In this document: positions 54,949 through 62,261 of the stretch, in pieces
How the letters are laid out: each line of letters begins with the position of its first letter
How positions within the stretch are numbered: position 1 is the stretch's first letter
Assembly (NCBI RefSeq): GCF_003634575.1
Contig: NZ_RBLJ01000001.1
Coordinates: forward strand, 1,444,664 to 1,508,663
Source: Photorhabdus asymbiotica
GTDB taxonomy: Bacteria > Pseudomonadota > Gammaproteobacteria > Enterobacterales > Enterobacteriaceae
Length of the DNA stretch: 64,000 bases
Direction: 5' to 3'
The notes under the pieces: model-generated
Seen by the model: the letters and a program-made list of their open reading frames with translations, nothing else
Databases searched by the model: none
What the model was told of the DNA's origin: nothing
Position numbers and translations under genes: made by a program

Positions 54949-55971
54949 ATGGAAACACAACCGACTTTTACCCTTGCAACCTTACGCCAGCAGCTTGAGG
55001 CATATCTGGAAATCCAGACCGCCAGCGGGCACAGCACCCGGACACCGGAAACCTACCGGGAATGGTTAACGCCGTTCGTGGACTGGTGCGAGATGCGGGC
55101 GGTCTACCATGCGCCGCAGGTCTCTCTGCCGTTGCTGGAGAGCTGGCAGCGGTATCTGCGCCGTTACCGCAAGGCAGACGGACAGCATTACGGCAACAAC
55201 AGCCAGTTACAGCGACTTCGTTGCCTGCGGGGTTGGTTCCGCTGGTTATTGCAACGCCACCATATCCTGTATAACCCGGCTGACATGCTGATACTGCCGA
55301 AAGAAGAGCAGCGGCTGCCCGCGCAGGTACTGAGTGACGTCGAGACGGAGCAGGTACTGAACAGTCTCGACACCCAGACGCCTCTGGGTCTGCGTAACCG
55401 CGCCGTGCTGGAAGCGCTCTGGAGTACGGGTATCCGGCGCACAGAACTGATTAATCTGAGACTCGGCGACATAGACCGCCATCGCGGAGTGGTAGTTGTG
55501 CGACAGGGAAAGAACGGACACGACCGGGTGGTGCCGATAGGGGAACGGGCGCTGGCGTGGCTGGAACGGTATCTGGCTGACGTGCGCCCGCAACTGGCTT
55601 ACCGATATGACAGCGGATATGTGTTTATCACCGTCAGAGGTAACCCGTTATCACGCAACACCTTAACGCAGATGGCAGGGCACACCATCCGTGAGGAAGC
55701 CAAACTCGACAAAGCCGGGTCATGTCACGTGTTCCGGCACTCAATGGCCACGCAGATGCTGGAGAACGGCGCTGATACCCGGCATATCCAGGCCATACTG
55801 GGGCATAAAAAGCTGGAGACGACACAAATCTATACGCGCGTGGCTATCGGTCACTTAAAAGAAGTCCATGAGCAGACGCACCCGGCAGAGCGGAAACCGA
55901 AAAAGCAGAAAACGCCGCCGGACAACAGGCAGACGGAGAGCGCTAAGCCGGACAGTAAGCAGCCGAACTGA
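54949..55971 (+). CDS. XerD-like tyrosine recombinase of module 1
   Basis: The 340-residue protein has one SAM-like core-binding domain (residues 8-110, ending RWLLQRHHILYNP) and a catalytic domain with R163 (STGIRRTEL), K188, H260 and R263 (CHVFRHS), H286 (LGHKKLE) and Y295 (IYTRV). All active-site residues are present. A charged tail (residues 310-340, rich in Lys, Pro and Gln) extends beyond XerD. It follows the iteron array, and a GC-rich noncoding tail follows it. The module 2 homologue has the same catalytic half but two N-terminal domains. It probably moves the module; the site is not proven. Confidence 0.92.
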   Translation: METQPTFTLATLRQQLEAYLEIQTASGHSTRTPETYREWLTPFVDWCEMRAVYHAPQVSLPLLESWQRYLRRYRKADGQHYGNNSQLQRLRCLRGWFRWLLQRHHILYNPADMLILPKEEQRLPAQVLSDVETEQVLNSLDTQTPLGLRNRAVLEALWSTGIRRTELINLRLGDIDRHRGVVVVRQGKNGHDRVVPIGERALAWLERYLADVRPQLAYRYDSGYVFITVRGNPLSRNTLTQMAGHTIREEAKLDKAGSCHVFRHSMATQMLENGADTRHIQAILGHKKLETTQIYTRVAIGHLKEVHEQTHPAERKPKKQKTPPDNRQTESAKPDSKQPN

Positions 55972-56898
55972 CTGCCCACAGTCGCCGGAGAATTTTTAAT
56001 GTTAGCCGGTTCCCTGTGAGCGCGTGGGGTGCAGTGAAAGGCAGACCGCGCGCGTCCCTGCGCACGGACTGCCCCCCTGCCATCGGCGTGCCGGCGGTAA
56101 ATGCCAGCCGCCCGGCACTGAACCCCGGCGTTCTCGGTGACAGTCGTTGCCGGCCAGCCGCCATTCAACATAATGTGGCATTAAGCGCAATGGGCCTGAA
56201 CGGCCCGCCACGCTTAACAAAACATTATGTCGGCGCCGCCCACCGCAGGGCGCTGCGCGGTTACCTCAACAACGGTGCGCGGCTGGCCGCCGGGTTGAGC
56301 TTCTCAGCCCCAGAGGCGCACCGGGTTCGCTCGCTCACCCGCTGCTGTCACTATCAGTGCTAAAATCCACCGCCGCAGTCGCCGCCGTCCGTGGCGGCTC
56401 CGGCGCCCAAACCTGCCTTAAATCGTTGCCGGTCAGCCCGTTAAGGTCAACGGCCCTGAAGGCAGGCCAGCAAGCTGGCGCAGTTTATGGCCCCCGCCCC
56501 AACCCCGCTGCACTGGCTGCGCCCGGCTCGCAGTCGCAGGCTCCTCGCTCGTTCCCGTCCTCGCCATCTCCGCCCCGTCCGCCCCCGCAGGCAGGGGCTC
56601 CCCGCTTAACGGCTTCACCTGCGGGCCTCGCCGGCCCGCACCCGGCCAACCCGCGTCAGCGGCGCAGACAAGCTGCCCCGCCGTCGCGAGTTCCCGATAA
56701 AACCCGGTTCCGGCAGGAAAAGGGGGCTGAAACCCGGCGCTGACGTCGGGGAAAAAATGCGCTAACATCGGCAAAGTGCACATCGGGGTTTTGGGTTCGC
56801 GGGGGGGAGTGAAGTGGGGAGATATGGCTCTTTAACAGGCTGTTATTAAAGAAAAAAATCCCGTCTAAAAAGTATGGTCGTGTCGGGGTAATCCCTAA
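55972..56898. other. GC-rich conserved noncoding tail of module 1
   Basis: This 0.93-kb stretch has long open frames on both strands because it is GC-rich, but the part that can be compared (56012-56300) aligns with the module 2 tail (63711-64000) with single-base insertions and deletions, which argues against coding. It has many inverted repeats, such as GGCAGAC with GGACTGCC around 56039-56072. It ends where AT-rich orphan toxin DNA starts. It may hold the recombination site, a structured RNA, or both. Confidence 0.65.
56169..56229. repeat. 61-bp stepped hairpin in the module 1 tail
   Basis: Three perfect stems are nested with matched 4-base gaps: CATAATGT/ACATTATG (8 bp), TTAAGCG/CGCTTAA (7 bp) and GGGCC/GGCCC (5 bp), around loop TGAAC. 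The layout is 8-4-7-4-5-5-5-4-7-4-8. A near copy exists at 63879-63937. Such regular bulged hairpins are known as folded single-strand recombination sites for tyrosine recombinases; that use here is inference. Confidence 0.8.
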
Positions 56899-57315
56899 GA
56901 TCCGCTTGGTCTTGCTAGTTGCCCTAGCACAAAAGAAATTTCAAGGGGTGATAATCCTTATCAAACAAGGGTAGATCCAAGAATCCCAAATAGACCTGAT
57001 CCCAAGTATTCAATAGACACAAGTACTTTCACTAGTGGCAAAATGACTGCTAATGGTGGTATCAGAAACAATAAAGAATTTTGGCAACAATGGAGTAATT
57101 TGCAGCCAGATTCTTTGAGTAAAAGTAATATGTACCGAATAAAAGAGTTAGGATTATCACCTAAAATAGATAATCAATGGATTAAAGCGTTTCCAGAACA
57201 TGTGAATTACAAAGGTGAAACATTAATTCACCATCATGTTGATTTTGGGCGTTACGCAATACCTGTCCCGAGTTCAACTCATGTTGGCAGCGGCGGTATA
57301 TGGCATACAAAATAA
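56899..57315 (+). pseudogene. Orphan Rhs toxin tip without its shell
   Basis: The open frame begins right after a stop codon with DPLGLASCPSTKEISRGDN, the autocleavage motif that ends an Rhs shell, and runs to 57315. The tip (about 135 residues) contains NNKEFWQQWSNLQPDSLSK and ends GETLIHHHVDFGRYAIPVPS, STHVGSGGIWHTK. The HHH and later His fit the HNH/EndoVII nuclease group. There is no Rhs shell and no ribosome-binding site, although an internal ATG at 57043 could start a 90-residue piece. This is a displaced toxin cassette kept for exchange with the full rhs upstream by recombination. AT-rich, unlike the flanks. Confidence 0.85.
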
Positions 57316-57328
57316 AAAGGAGAATTTT

Positions 57329-57871
57329 ATGTTGCTAACGATCAAAGAAATAAGCGAACAATTAGATGAAAAATTCTCACCGTTAGGCGATGACTTTGAT
57401 GATCTGAAATTATCGAAAAGATACAAACCGTTATTAAACGTTGAAATTTCAGAAAAAAAACTGAATATCATATTCCCTAAAGAATTTCTATCATTCATGA
57501 AAGACTATGATTTAGATAATTTTTCATTAGGAAACATATCATTTGGTAATAGTTCTGATTATCTCGAAATGATAGTAAATATTAATAGTGAGGGTACTTT
57601 TAATCATTGGTGGATTGGTGAAAATAGACCTAAAGAGTTTATCGTTATAGCAATATCTGATCCTTATACCATATTACTAAACACTATTACTGGTGAGGTT
57701 TTTGTTATGACCAGTGAATCATCAATGGATGACTTTGAACAAGTTTCAGCTAATTTTGAATTATTTATCAGAGGTGCTGGAACTATTTTCTTAGGTAAAG
57801 AAACATTCACAGAAATTATCAAATATGTTGGCTCTCAGACAAATGAGTTTTGGGAAGAAATAGCAAATTAA
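57329..57871 (+). CDS. SMI1/KNR4 (SUKH) immunity protein of the orphan toxin
   Basis: The 180-residue protein carries the SUKH pattern: EKKLNIIFPKEFLSFMKDYD, then FGNSSDYLEMI, GENRPKEFIVIAISD, and LNTITGEVFVMTSESS. SUKH proteins are common immunity proteins of polymorphic toxins, often against HNH-type nucleases. It starts 14 bases after the toxin tip stop with AAAAAGGAG upstream; an earlier start at 57236 inside the toxin was rejected. Retaining an intact immunity gene makes sense if siblings deliver the matching toxin. The module 2 border hairpin follows 9 bases later. Confidence 0.9.
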   Translation: MLLTIKEISEQLDEKFSPLGDDFDDLKLSKRYKPLLNVEISEKKLNIIFPKEFLSFMKDYDLDNFSLGNISFGNSSDYLEMIVNINSEGTFNHWWIGENRPKEFIVIAISDPYTILLNTITGEVFVMTSESSMDDFEQVSANFELFIRGAGTIFLGKETFTEIIKYVGSQTNEFWEEIAN

Positions 57872-57879
57872 ATGATGTT

Positions 57880-57913
57880 AAGGTCGGAAAGATCCGCGTG
57901 ATCTTCCGGCCTT
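57880..57913. terminator. Bidirectional terminator at the left border of mobile module 2
   Basis: Stem CGGAA-GATC / GATC-TTCCG with one bulged base, around CGCGT, extended by AAGG/CCTT. It is a close copy of 50873-50907 in the same position relative to the small ORF. Confidence 0.8.
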
Positions 57914-57921
57914 CTTATGAT

Positions 57922-58119
57922 CTATCTTGGCGCATACCCTCGGTAAGCCAGAGCAGATCGAAGCTTAGAGATCGCATCCTTAATCTGATACGCTTCCTCG
58001 TCATTCACCGCGCAAGCCCGTATCTCCGCCCAGTTCAGCCGCTTAACCAGTTGGGCCAAGGCCAGCGCTTCAATGTGGGTTAACTGAATGTCCTGTAAAT
58101 GTTCAATCACCATTTTCAT
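57922..58119 (-). CDS. Small conserved module protein, copy 2
   Basis: This 65-residue product (starting MKMVIEHLQDIQLTHIEALA) nearly equals that at 50914-51111; most changes are conservative (for example Ala to Ser and Gln to Arg near the end). High conservation in two modules with quite different repressors suggests a function. It follows the SymE-like gene by 13 bases. No known family is recognised. Confidence 0.6.
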   Translation of the reverse strand: MKMVIEHLQDIQLTHIEALALAQLVKRLNWAEIRACAVNDEEAYQIKDAISKLRSALAYRGYAPR

Positions 58120-58132
58120 TTTATCCCCTCCC

Positions 58133-58456
58133 TTAGCCCGCGTTGTACTCAGCCAGCATCTCACGCATCCGCAGCTTAATCTCATTAAGCTGGTTCTGTT
58201 GCCGCTGGTATTGCTGATGCTGTTGTTGGGTGGCTTCGCTGTCCGGTATCAGTACCAGACAGCCATCCATCACCTTCACCGTAATCTGGCCGCCGGTATT
58301 AAACCCCGCCTGTTTAAGCCACTGGCCCTTAAGATGTATTGCCGGGGTGACATTGTTGACCTTATTCCCGTTCGGCACATACCCCACCGTGTAATAACGT
58401 TCTGTTTTCACGGCTTTATTTATCGCCGCTTCTGCCTTAGAATGCGCCTTAGCCAT
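58133..58456 (-). CDS. SymE-like (AbrB-fold) toxin-family protein, copy 2
   Basis: The 107-residue protein has the same length and pattern as copy 1 (YYTVGYVPNGNKVNNVTPAI, HLKGQWLKQAGFNTGGQITV, KVMDGCLVLIPDSEA). Differences cluster in the N-terminal tail and the Gln-rich C-terminal helix, whereas the AbrB-like core is nearly unchanged. Conserved placement next to repressor and primase suggests an addiction or regulatory role for the module. Toxic activity has not been shown for these forms and is inferred only from E. coli SymE. Confidence 0.8.
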   Translation of the reverse strand: MAKAHSKAEAAINKAVKTERYYTVGYVPNGNKVNNVTPAIHLKGQWLKQAGFNTGGQITVKVMDGCLVLIPDSEATQQQHQQYQRQQNQLNEIKLRMREMLAEYNAG

Positions 58457-58528
58457 AGTAACTACCCTTTTAGTTGCTTGTGGTAAGCGGCAGGGGTGAG
58501 GTGCGAACTCACTGTCTGCCGCGCTATC

Positions 58529-58930
58529 TCAACGCTTAGTACCGTTAAATCCCATTGCCTGTTCAACCATCGCTTTCTTGACAAAGCTGTCAAGTACCAC
58601 GATCAACGCTTGTTGATCGGTATCTGGCAACAGGTCCGCTTTTTGCCACAAGGAATGTAATGTGTGGTTGCGGATCTTCACTTCATCCGATATAGCCTTG
58701 CGGCCAACCAGTTCATCTATCGTGACCTGGAGTACATCAGCGATCTTAATAACCGTTTCCAGATGGGGCGCACTCGCGCCTTTCTCCCAACGATTATAAG
58801 CGCGTGGATCAACTCCCAGCAGCTCAGCCAGCCGAACCTGACTTAAATTACGTGCCTCACGCAACAAACGAAGACGCTCTGCAAATGCTGACATATCCAA
58901 CCCTGCACACAATGAATCAATAGGGTTCAT
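58529..58930 (-). CDS. XRE-family repressor of module 2
   Basis: The 133-residue protein has a helix-turn-helix (FAERLRLLREARNLSQVRLA, ELLGVDPRAYNRWEKG) followed by DVLQVTIDELVGRK and a C-terminal helical part. The start at 58930 has GGAG upstream. It occupies the same place as the module 1 repressor but shares only the general fold; recognition helices differ (DPRAYNRWEKG here, AQQTMAHYEGG there). The likely operator is an imperfect palindrome at 58973-58994, again unlike module 1. This would let both modules be controlled separately in one cell. Confidence 0.85.
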   Translation of the reverse strand: MNPIDSLCAGLDMSAFAERLRLLREARNLSQVRLAELLGVDPRAYNRWEKGASAPHLETVIKIADVLQVTIDELVGRKAISDEVKIRNHTLHSLWQKADLLPDTDQQALIVVLDSFVKKAMVEQAMGFNGTKR

Positions 58931-58972
58931 TGTACCGTCTCCTTTTTTAGCTGCCTGTTGCAAATCCCACAA

Positions 58973-58994
58973 TGTATAGATAATATAATCTACA
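58973..58994. promoter_or_regulatory. Imperfect palindrome, candidate operator of module 2
   Basis: TGTATAGAT and ATCTACA arms surround an AT core between the divergent repressor and primase genes. One base is bulged in the left arm. The position corresponds to the palindrome pair of module 1. Confidence 0.5.
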
Positions 58995-59032
58995 TATATG
59001 TCTATTGACAAGGGTTTAAAAGGAACATTTTT

Positions 59033-61801
59033 ATGGCCCGCATTCCCGAAACCGAATTACAGCACCTGAAAGCCGCCGTCTCCTTAGTCGCCGTGGTGGA
59101 GCAACAGGGGCGACAGCTCTTTAAACGCGGCAAAGATTACGTGCTGCTGTGCCCGTTCCATCAGGAGAAAACCCCGTCAATGGTTATCTCACCGGCAAAA
59201 AATCTTTATCACTGTTTTGGCTGTGATGCCGGCGGCTCCGTGCTGGACTGGGTAATGAAAACCAAAGGCTTAAGTCTGCGCCGGGCCGTGGAACAGTTGC
59301 GCGGGATACTGGGAGATAACCCCTCGGTGGTGCCGCTGGTGCAACCGGATGAACCCGCCATGCTGGCCGATGATGACGCCGGACGGCAGGCGCTGCTCAG
59401 TCGGGTCGTCGGGTTCTACCATCATACGCTGTTGAATGCCCCCGAAGCCCTGGCTTATCTGGAAAAACGGCGGCTCAACCACCCGGAATTAGTCGCCCAG
59501 TTTAAACTGGGCTTTGCCAACCGCACGTTAGCCTATCGCCTGCCCATCAAGGCGGTGCAGGCCGGCGCACAGATCCGCGCCCGTCTTCGGGCCGTGGGGC
59601 TGATGCGCGACAGCGGGCACGAGCACTTTACCGGTTCGCTGGTCATACCGGTTATCGACCCGAACGGCCAGATCCGTGAGATCTACGGGCGCAAAATCAC
59701 CGACCGCTTACGCAGCGGAACGCCGCTGCATCTGTACCTTCCCGGCGCACATGACGGGATATGGAATGAGCCGGCGCTGATCAGTTCAGGGGCGGTTATC
59801 CTCTGTGAATCCTTGATCGACGCCCTGTCGTTCTGGGTAGCCGGTCACCGCCATGTCACCGCCGCCTATGGGGTGAACGGCTTCACCGATGAGATGCGGC
59901 AGGCGTTTCAGCGGTATGGTGTTAAGCAGGTCTTGATCGCCTACGACAATGATCCGGCAGGCAATGAAGCGGCGGTAAAACTGGCCGCCGAACTAACCGC
60001 CGTCGGTATCACCGTGTTCCGGGTGGTGTTCCCCGAGGGCATGGATGCCAACGGCTATCTGTGTCAGGTCGCCGAGCCGGAACGGGCCTTCGGGTTGTTG
60101 CTCGACAGTGCCGTGCCGATGCAGGAAGCGGCAGAGGTACAGGCCACCACCGCAACAGAGCGGGCCGCACTGGCTGAACATCAGCCGGTTCCGGTGCCGG
60201 AAACGGTCAGCACCTTAGCCGCCGGTATAGCCGCGTTGCCGTCAATGCCGAATGTGGTCTGGGAAACCGGCGCTAATGGTGAGATATCCCTCACCCTCGG
60301 CACACAACAGTGGGGTATCCGGGGCCTGTCACAGGTGAAAACCGGGGCGGCGGTGATGAAAGTGAATGTCCAGGTCGTTGATACCGACAGCGGCGTGATG
60401 TTCGCGGACAGCGTGGACATGATGAGCGCCCGCAGCCGGGGCGGGTATGCGCGACTGGCCGCCACCGAACTCGGGCTGGCCGAAGGCGACCTGCGCCGGG
60501 CGCTGGGGCAGGTGTTGCTGGTACTGGAACAGTGTCAACAGGCCGGTGTCAGTGAACAAACCGAAACCCCACCGGTTCCCGAACTGAGCGAGGACCAGCG
60601 TGCAGCGGCGCTGGCGCTGCTGCAAGACCCGAAACTGAGCGAGCGTATCACCGCTGACTTAGCCGCCTGTGGTGTGGTAGGGGAAAGCACCAACCTGCTG
60701 GCCGGTTACTTAGCTGCCGTCAGTCGCAAGCTGGACCGTCCGCTGGCCGTGCTGATACAGAGCAGTAGCGCCGCCGGGAAAAGTTCACTGATGGATGCGG
60801 TACTCAATCTGATACCGGAAGAAGAACGATTGCAATACAGCGCCATGACCGGCCAGAGCCTGTTCTATCTGGGCGAAACCAATCTCCAGCATAAAATCTT
60901 AGCCATTGCCGAAGAGGAAGGGGTGCGGCAGGCCGCCTATGCGCTTAAGCTGTTACAAAGCGACGGCGAACTGACCATTGCCAGTACCGGTAAAGATGAC
61001 GCCAGCGGCAATCTGGTGACTAAACAGTACACGGTAAAAGGCCCGGTGATGCTGATGCTCACCACCACGGCAATAGATGTCGATGAAGAGCTGTTAAACC
61101 GCTGTCTGGTGCTGACGGTGAACGAATCGCGGGAACAGACCGAAGCTATCCACGCGTTGCAGCGCCATAAGCAGACCCTCGAAGGCTTACTGGCGGAGAA
61201 TGAAAAGACGTATATCACCGAACTGCATCAAAACGCCCAGCGGCTGTTACGCCCGCTGAATGTCGTTAACCCTTATGCTTCACAGTTAACGTTCATGAGC
61301 GATAAAACCCGCACCCGACGCGACCACATGAAATATCTCACCCTGATACAAAGTATCGCCCTGCTGCATCAGCACCAGCGGGAGGTGAAAACCGCGGAAC
61401 ACCGGGGCAAACGGCTTGAATATATCGAGGTGACCAAAGACGATATTAGCTTAGCCAACCGACTGGCCCACGAGATATTAGGCCGCACGCTGGATGAGAT
61501 GCCGCCCCAGACAAGGAAACTGTTGCTGCTGATACAGCAAATGGTGAAAGAGACGGCGGCAACGCAGCAACGCCCGGTGAATGCTGTCCGTTTTACCCGC
61601 CGGGATATCCGCAGTTACACCCAATGGAGCGATAACCAGTTAAAAGTCCATTGTCAGCGACTGGCCGACATGGAATACCTGTTAGTCCACGGCGGCAGCC
61701 GGGGCCATCTGTTGCAGTATGAACTGCTGTGGAACGGCGACAGCGCAGAAGAAGCCCACCTGTGCGGCCTGATTGACCTGACAGCGCCGGAAAAACCCTG
61801 A
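59033..61801 (+). CDS. CHC2 primase/TOPRIM protein with AAA+ ATPase domain, module 2
   Basis: This 922-residue homologue of the module 1 primase has the same zinc finger (C40, H43, C61, C64), TOPRIM motifs (LCESLIDALSFW, then AYDNDPAGNEAA) and a P-loop near residue 580. The ATPase core is almost identical to module 1, the N-terminal half moderately similar, and the C-terminal winged helix (residues 836-922, RFTRRDIRSYTQWSDNQLKVH) clearly different and longer. The iterons that follow are also different, so the C-terminal domain is the best candidate for reading them. The variable linker near residues 370-410 is Ala-, Pro- and Val-rich. It starts 17 bases or so after an AAGGA site. Confidence 0.88.
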   Translation: MARIPETELQHLKAAVSLVAVVEQQGRQLFKRGKDYVLLCPFHQEKTPSMVISPAKNLYHCFGCDAGGSVLDWVMKTKGLSLRRAVEQLRGILGDNPSVVPLVQPDEPAMLADDDAGRQALLSRVVGFYHHTLLNAPEALAYLEKRRLNHPELVAQFKLGFANRTLAYRLPIKAVQAGAQIRARLRAVGLMRDSGHEHFTGSLVIPVIDPNGQIREIYGRKITDRLRSGTPLHLYLPGAHDGIWNEPALISSGAVILCESLIDALSFWVAGHRHVTAAYGVNGFTDEMRQAFQRYGVKQVLIAYDNDPAGNEAAVKLAAELTAVGITVFRVVFPEGMDANGYLCQVAEPERAFGLLLDSAVPMQEAAEVQATTATERAALAEHQPVPVPETVSTLAAGIAALPSMPNVVWETGANGEISLTLGTQQWGIRGLSQVKTGAAVMKVNVQVVDTDSGVMFADSVDMMSARSRGGYARLAATELGLAEGDLRRALGQVLLVLEQCQQAGVSEQTETPPVPELSEDQRAAALALLQDPKLSERITADLAACGVVGESTNLLAGYLAAVSRKLDRPLAVLIQSSSAAGKSSLMDAVLNLIPEEERLQYSAMTGQSLFYLGETNLQHKILAIAEEEGVRQAAYALKLLQSDGELTIASTGKDDASGNLVTKQYTVKGPVMLMLTTTAIDVDEELLNRCLVLTVNESREQTEAIHALQRHKQTLEGLLAENEKTYITELHQNAQRLLRPLNVVNPYASQLTFMSDKTRTRRDHMKYLTLIQSIALLHQHQREVKTAEHRGKRLEYIEVTKDDISLANRLAHEILGRTLDEMPPQTRKLLLLIQQMVKETAATQQRPVNAVRFTRRDIRSYTQWSDNQLKVHCQRLADMEYLLVHGGSRGHLLQYELLWNGDSAEEAHLCGLIDLTAPEKP

Positions 61802-61813
61802 ATATGACTCACG

Positions 61814-62152
61814 CAAGTTGGACTGACTGAACCGCAAGTTGCCCCTAAGTTGGGGTCAAGTTGGGTCCAAGTTGGAGGTCGTAAAACCGGCTTCAGGCCG
61901 CAGCAATACTGGATGTAACGGTTCGCAAGTTGGGGAAGGCTGAAAAACACTGTTCCGGCAATAATAAGAAAAAGTCGTCGTATCGTACTGCCAGCTCATC
62001 ATCGAACCCGAAAACCCGGAATACGACCGACGCAAGTTGGACTGACTGAACCGCAAGTTGCCCTCAAGCTGGGGTCAAGTTGGGTCCAAGTTGGAGGCCG
62101 GAAAATGGACGCCAGACCGCAGCAATACTGGGTGGAGCGGTCCGCAAGTTGG
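61814..62152 (+). repeat. Twelve phased iterons of module 2 in a 219-bp tandem duplication (core AGTTGG)
   Basis: Units of CAAGTTGG or close variants start at 61814, 61835, 61846, 61857, 61868 and 61926, and again exactly 219 bases later at 62033, 62054, 62065, 62076, 62087 and 62145. Spacings in each half are 21, 11, 11, 11 and 58 bases, nearly those of module 1. After each half comes ACTGTTCCGG. No ORF is present. Confidence 0.92.
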
Positions 62153-62261
62153 GGCAGACAGAAAAGGACTGTTCCGGCCACTTAAAAATCAAGCCATCGT
62201 ACCGGAGTGACGTATCACACACCGATAACAATAACCGCTGTTCCCTACAGGAAATCCCATC

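Noticed and set aside
56016..56743. Long GC-rich frames in the module 1 tail
   Set aside because: The alignable part has single-base gaps relative to the module 2 copy, and the translated text is low-complexity Ala/Pro/Arg.
50873..57913. A CRISPR array as an explanation for repeats in this region
   Set aside because: The repeats are 6-8 bases with 3-base gaps or form hairpins; no 25-37 base repeats with unique spacers exist and no cas genes are present.
61814..62152. The CAAGTTGG repeats as a simple satellite
   Set aside because: The spacing matches that of a different sequence in module 1, which simple repeat expansion does not explain.
61654..62181. Minus-strand frames over the module 2 iterons with repeated Pro-Thr-Trp-Thr-Gln-Leu text
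   Set aside because: They are translations of the iteron repeats, not genes.
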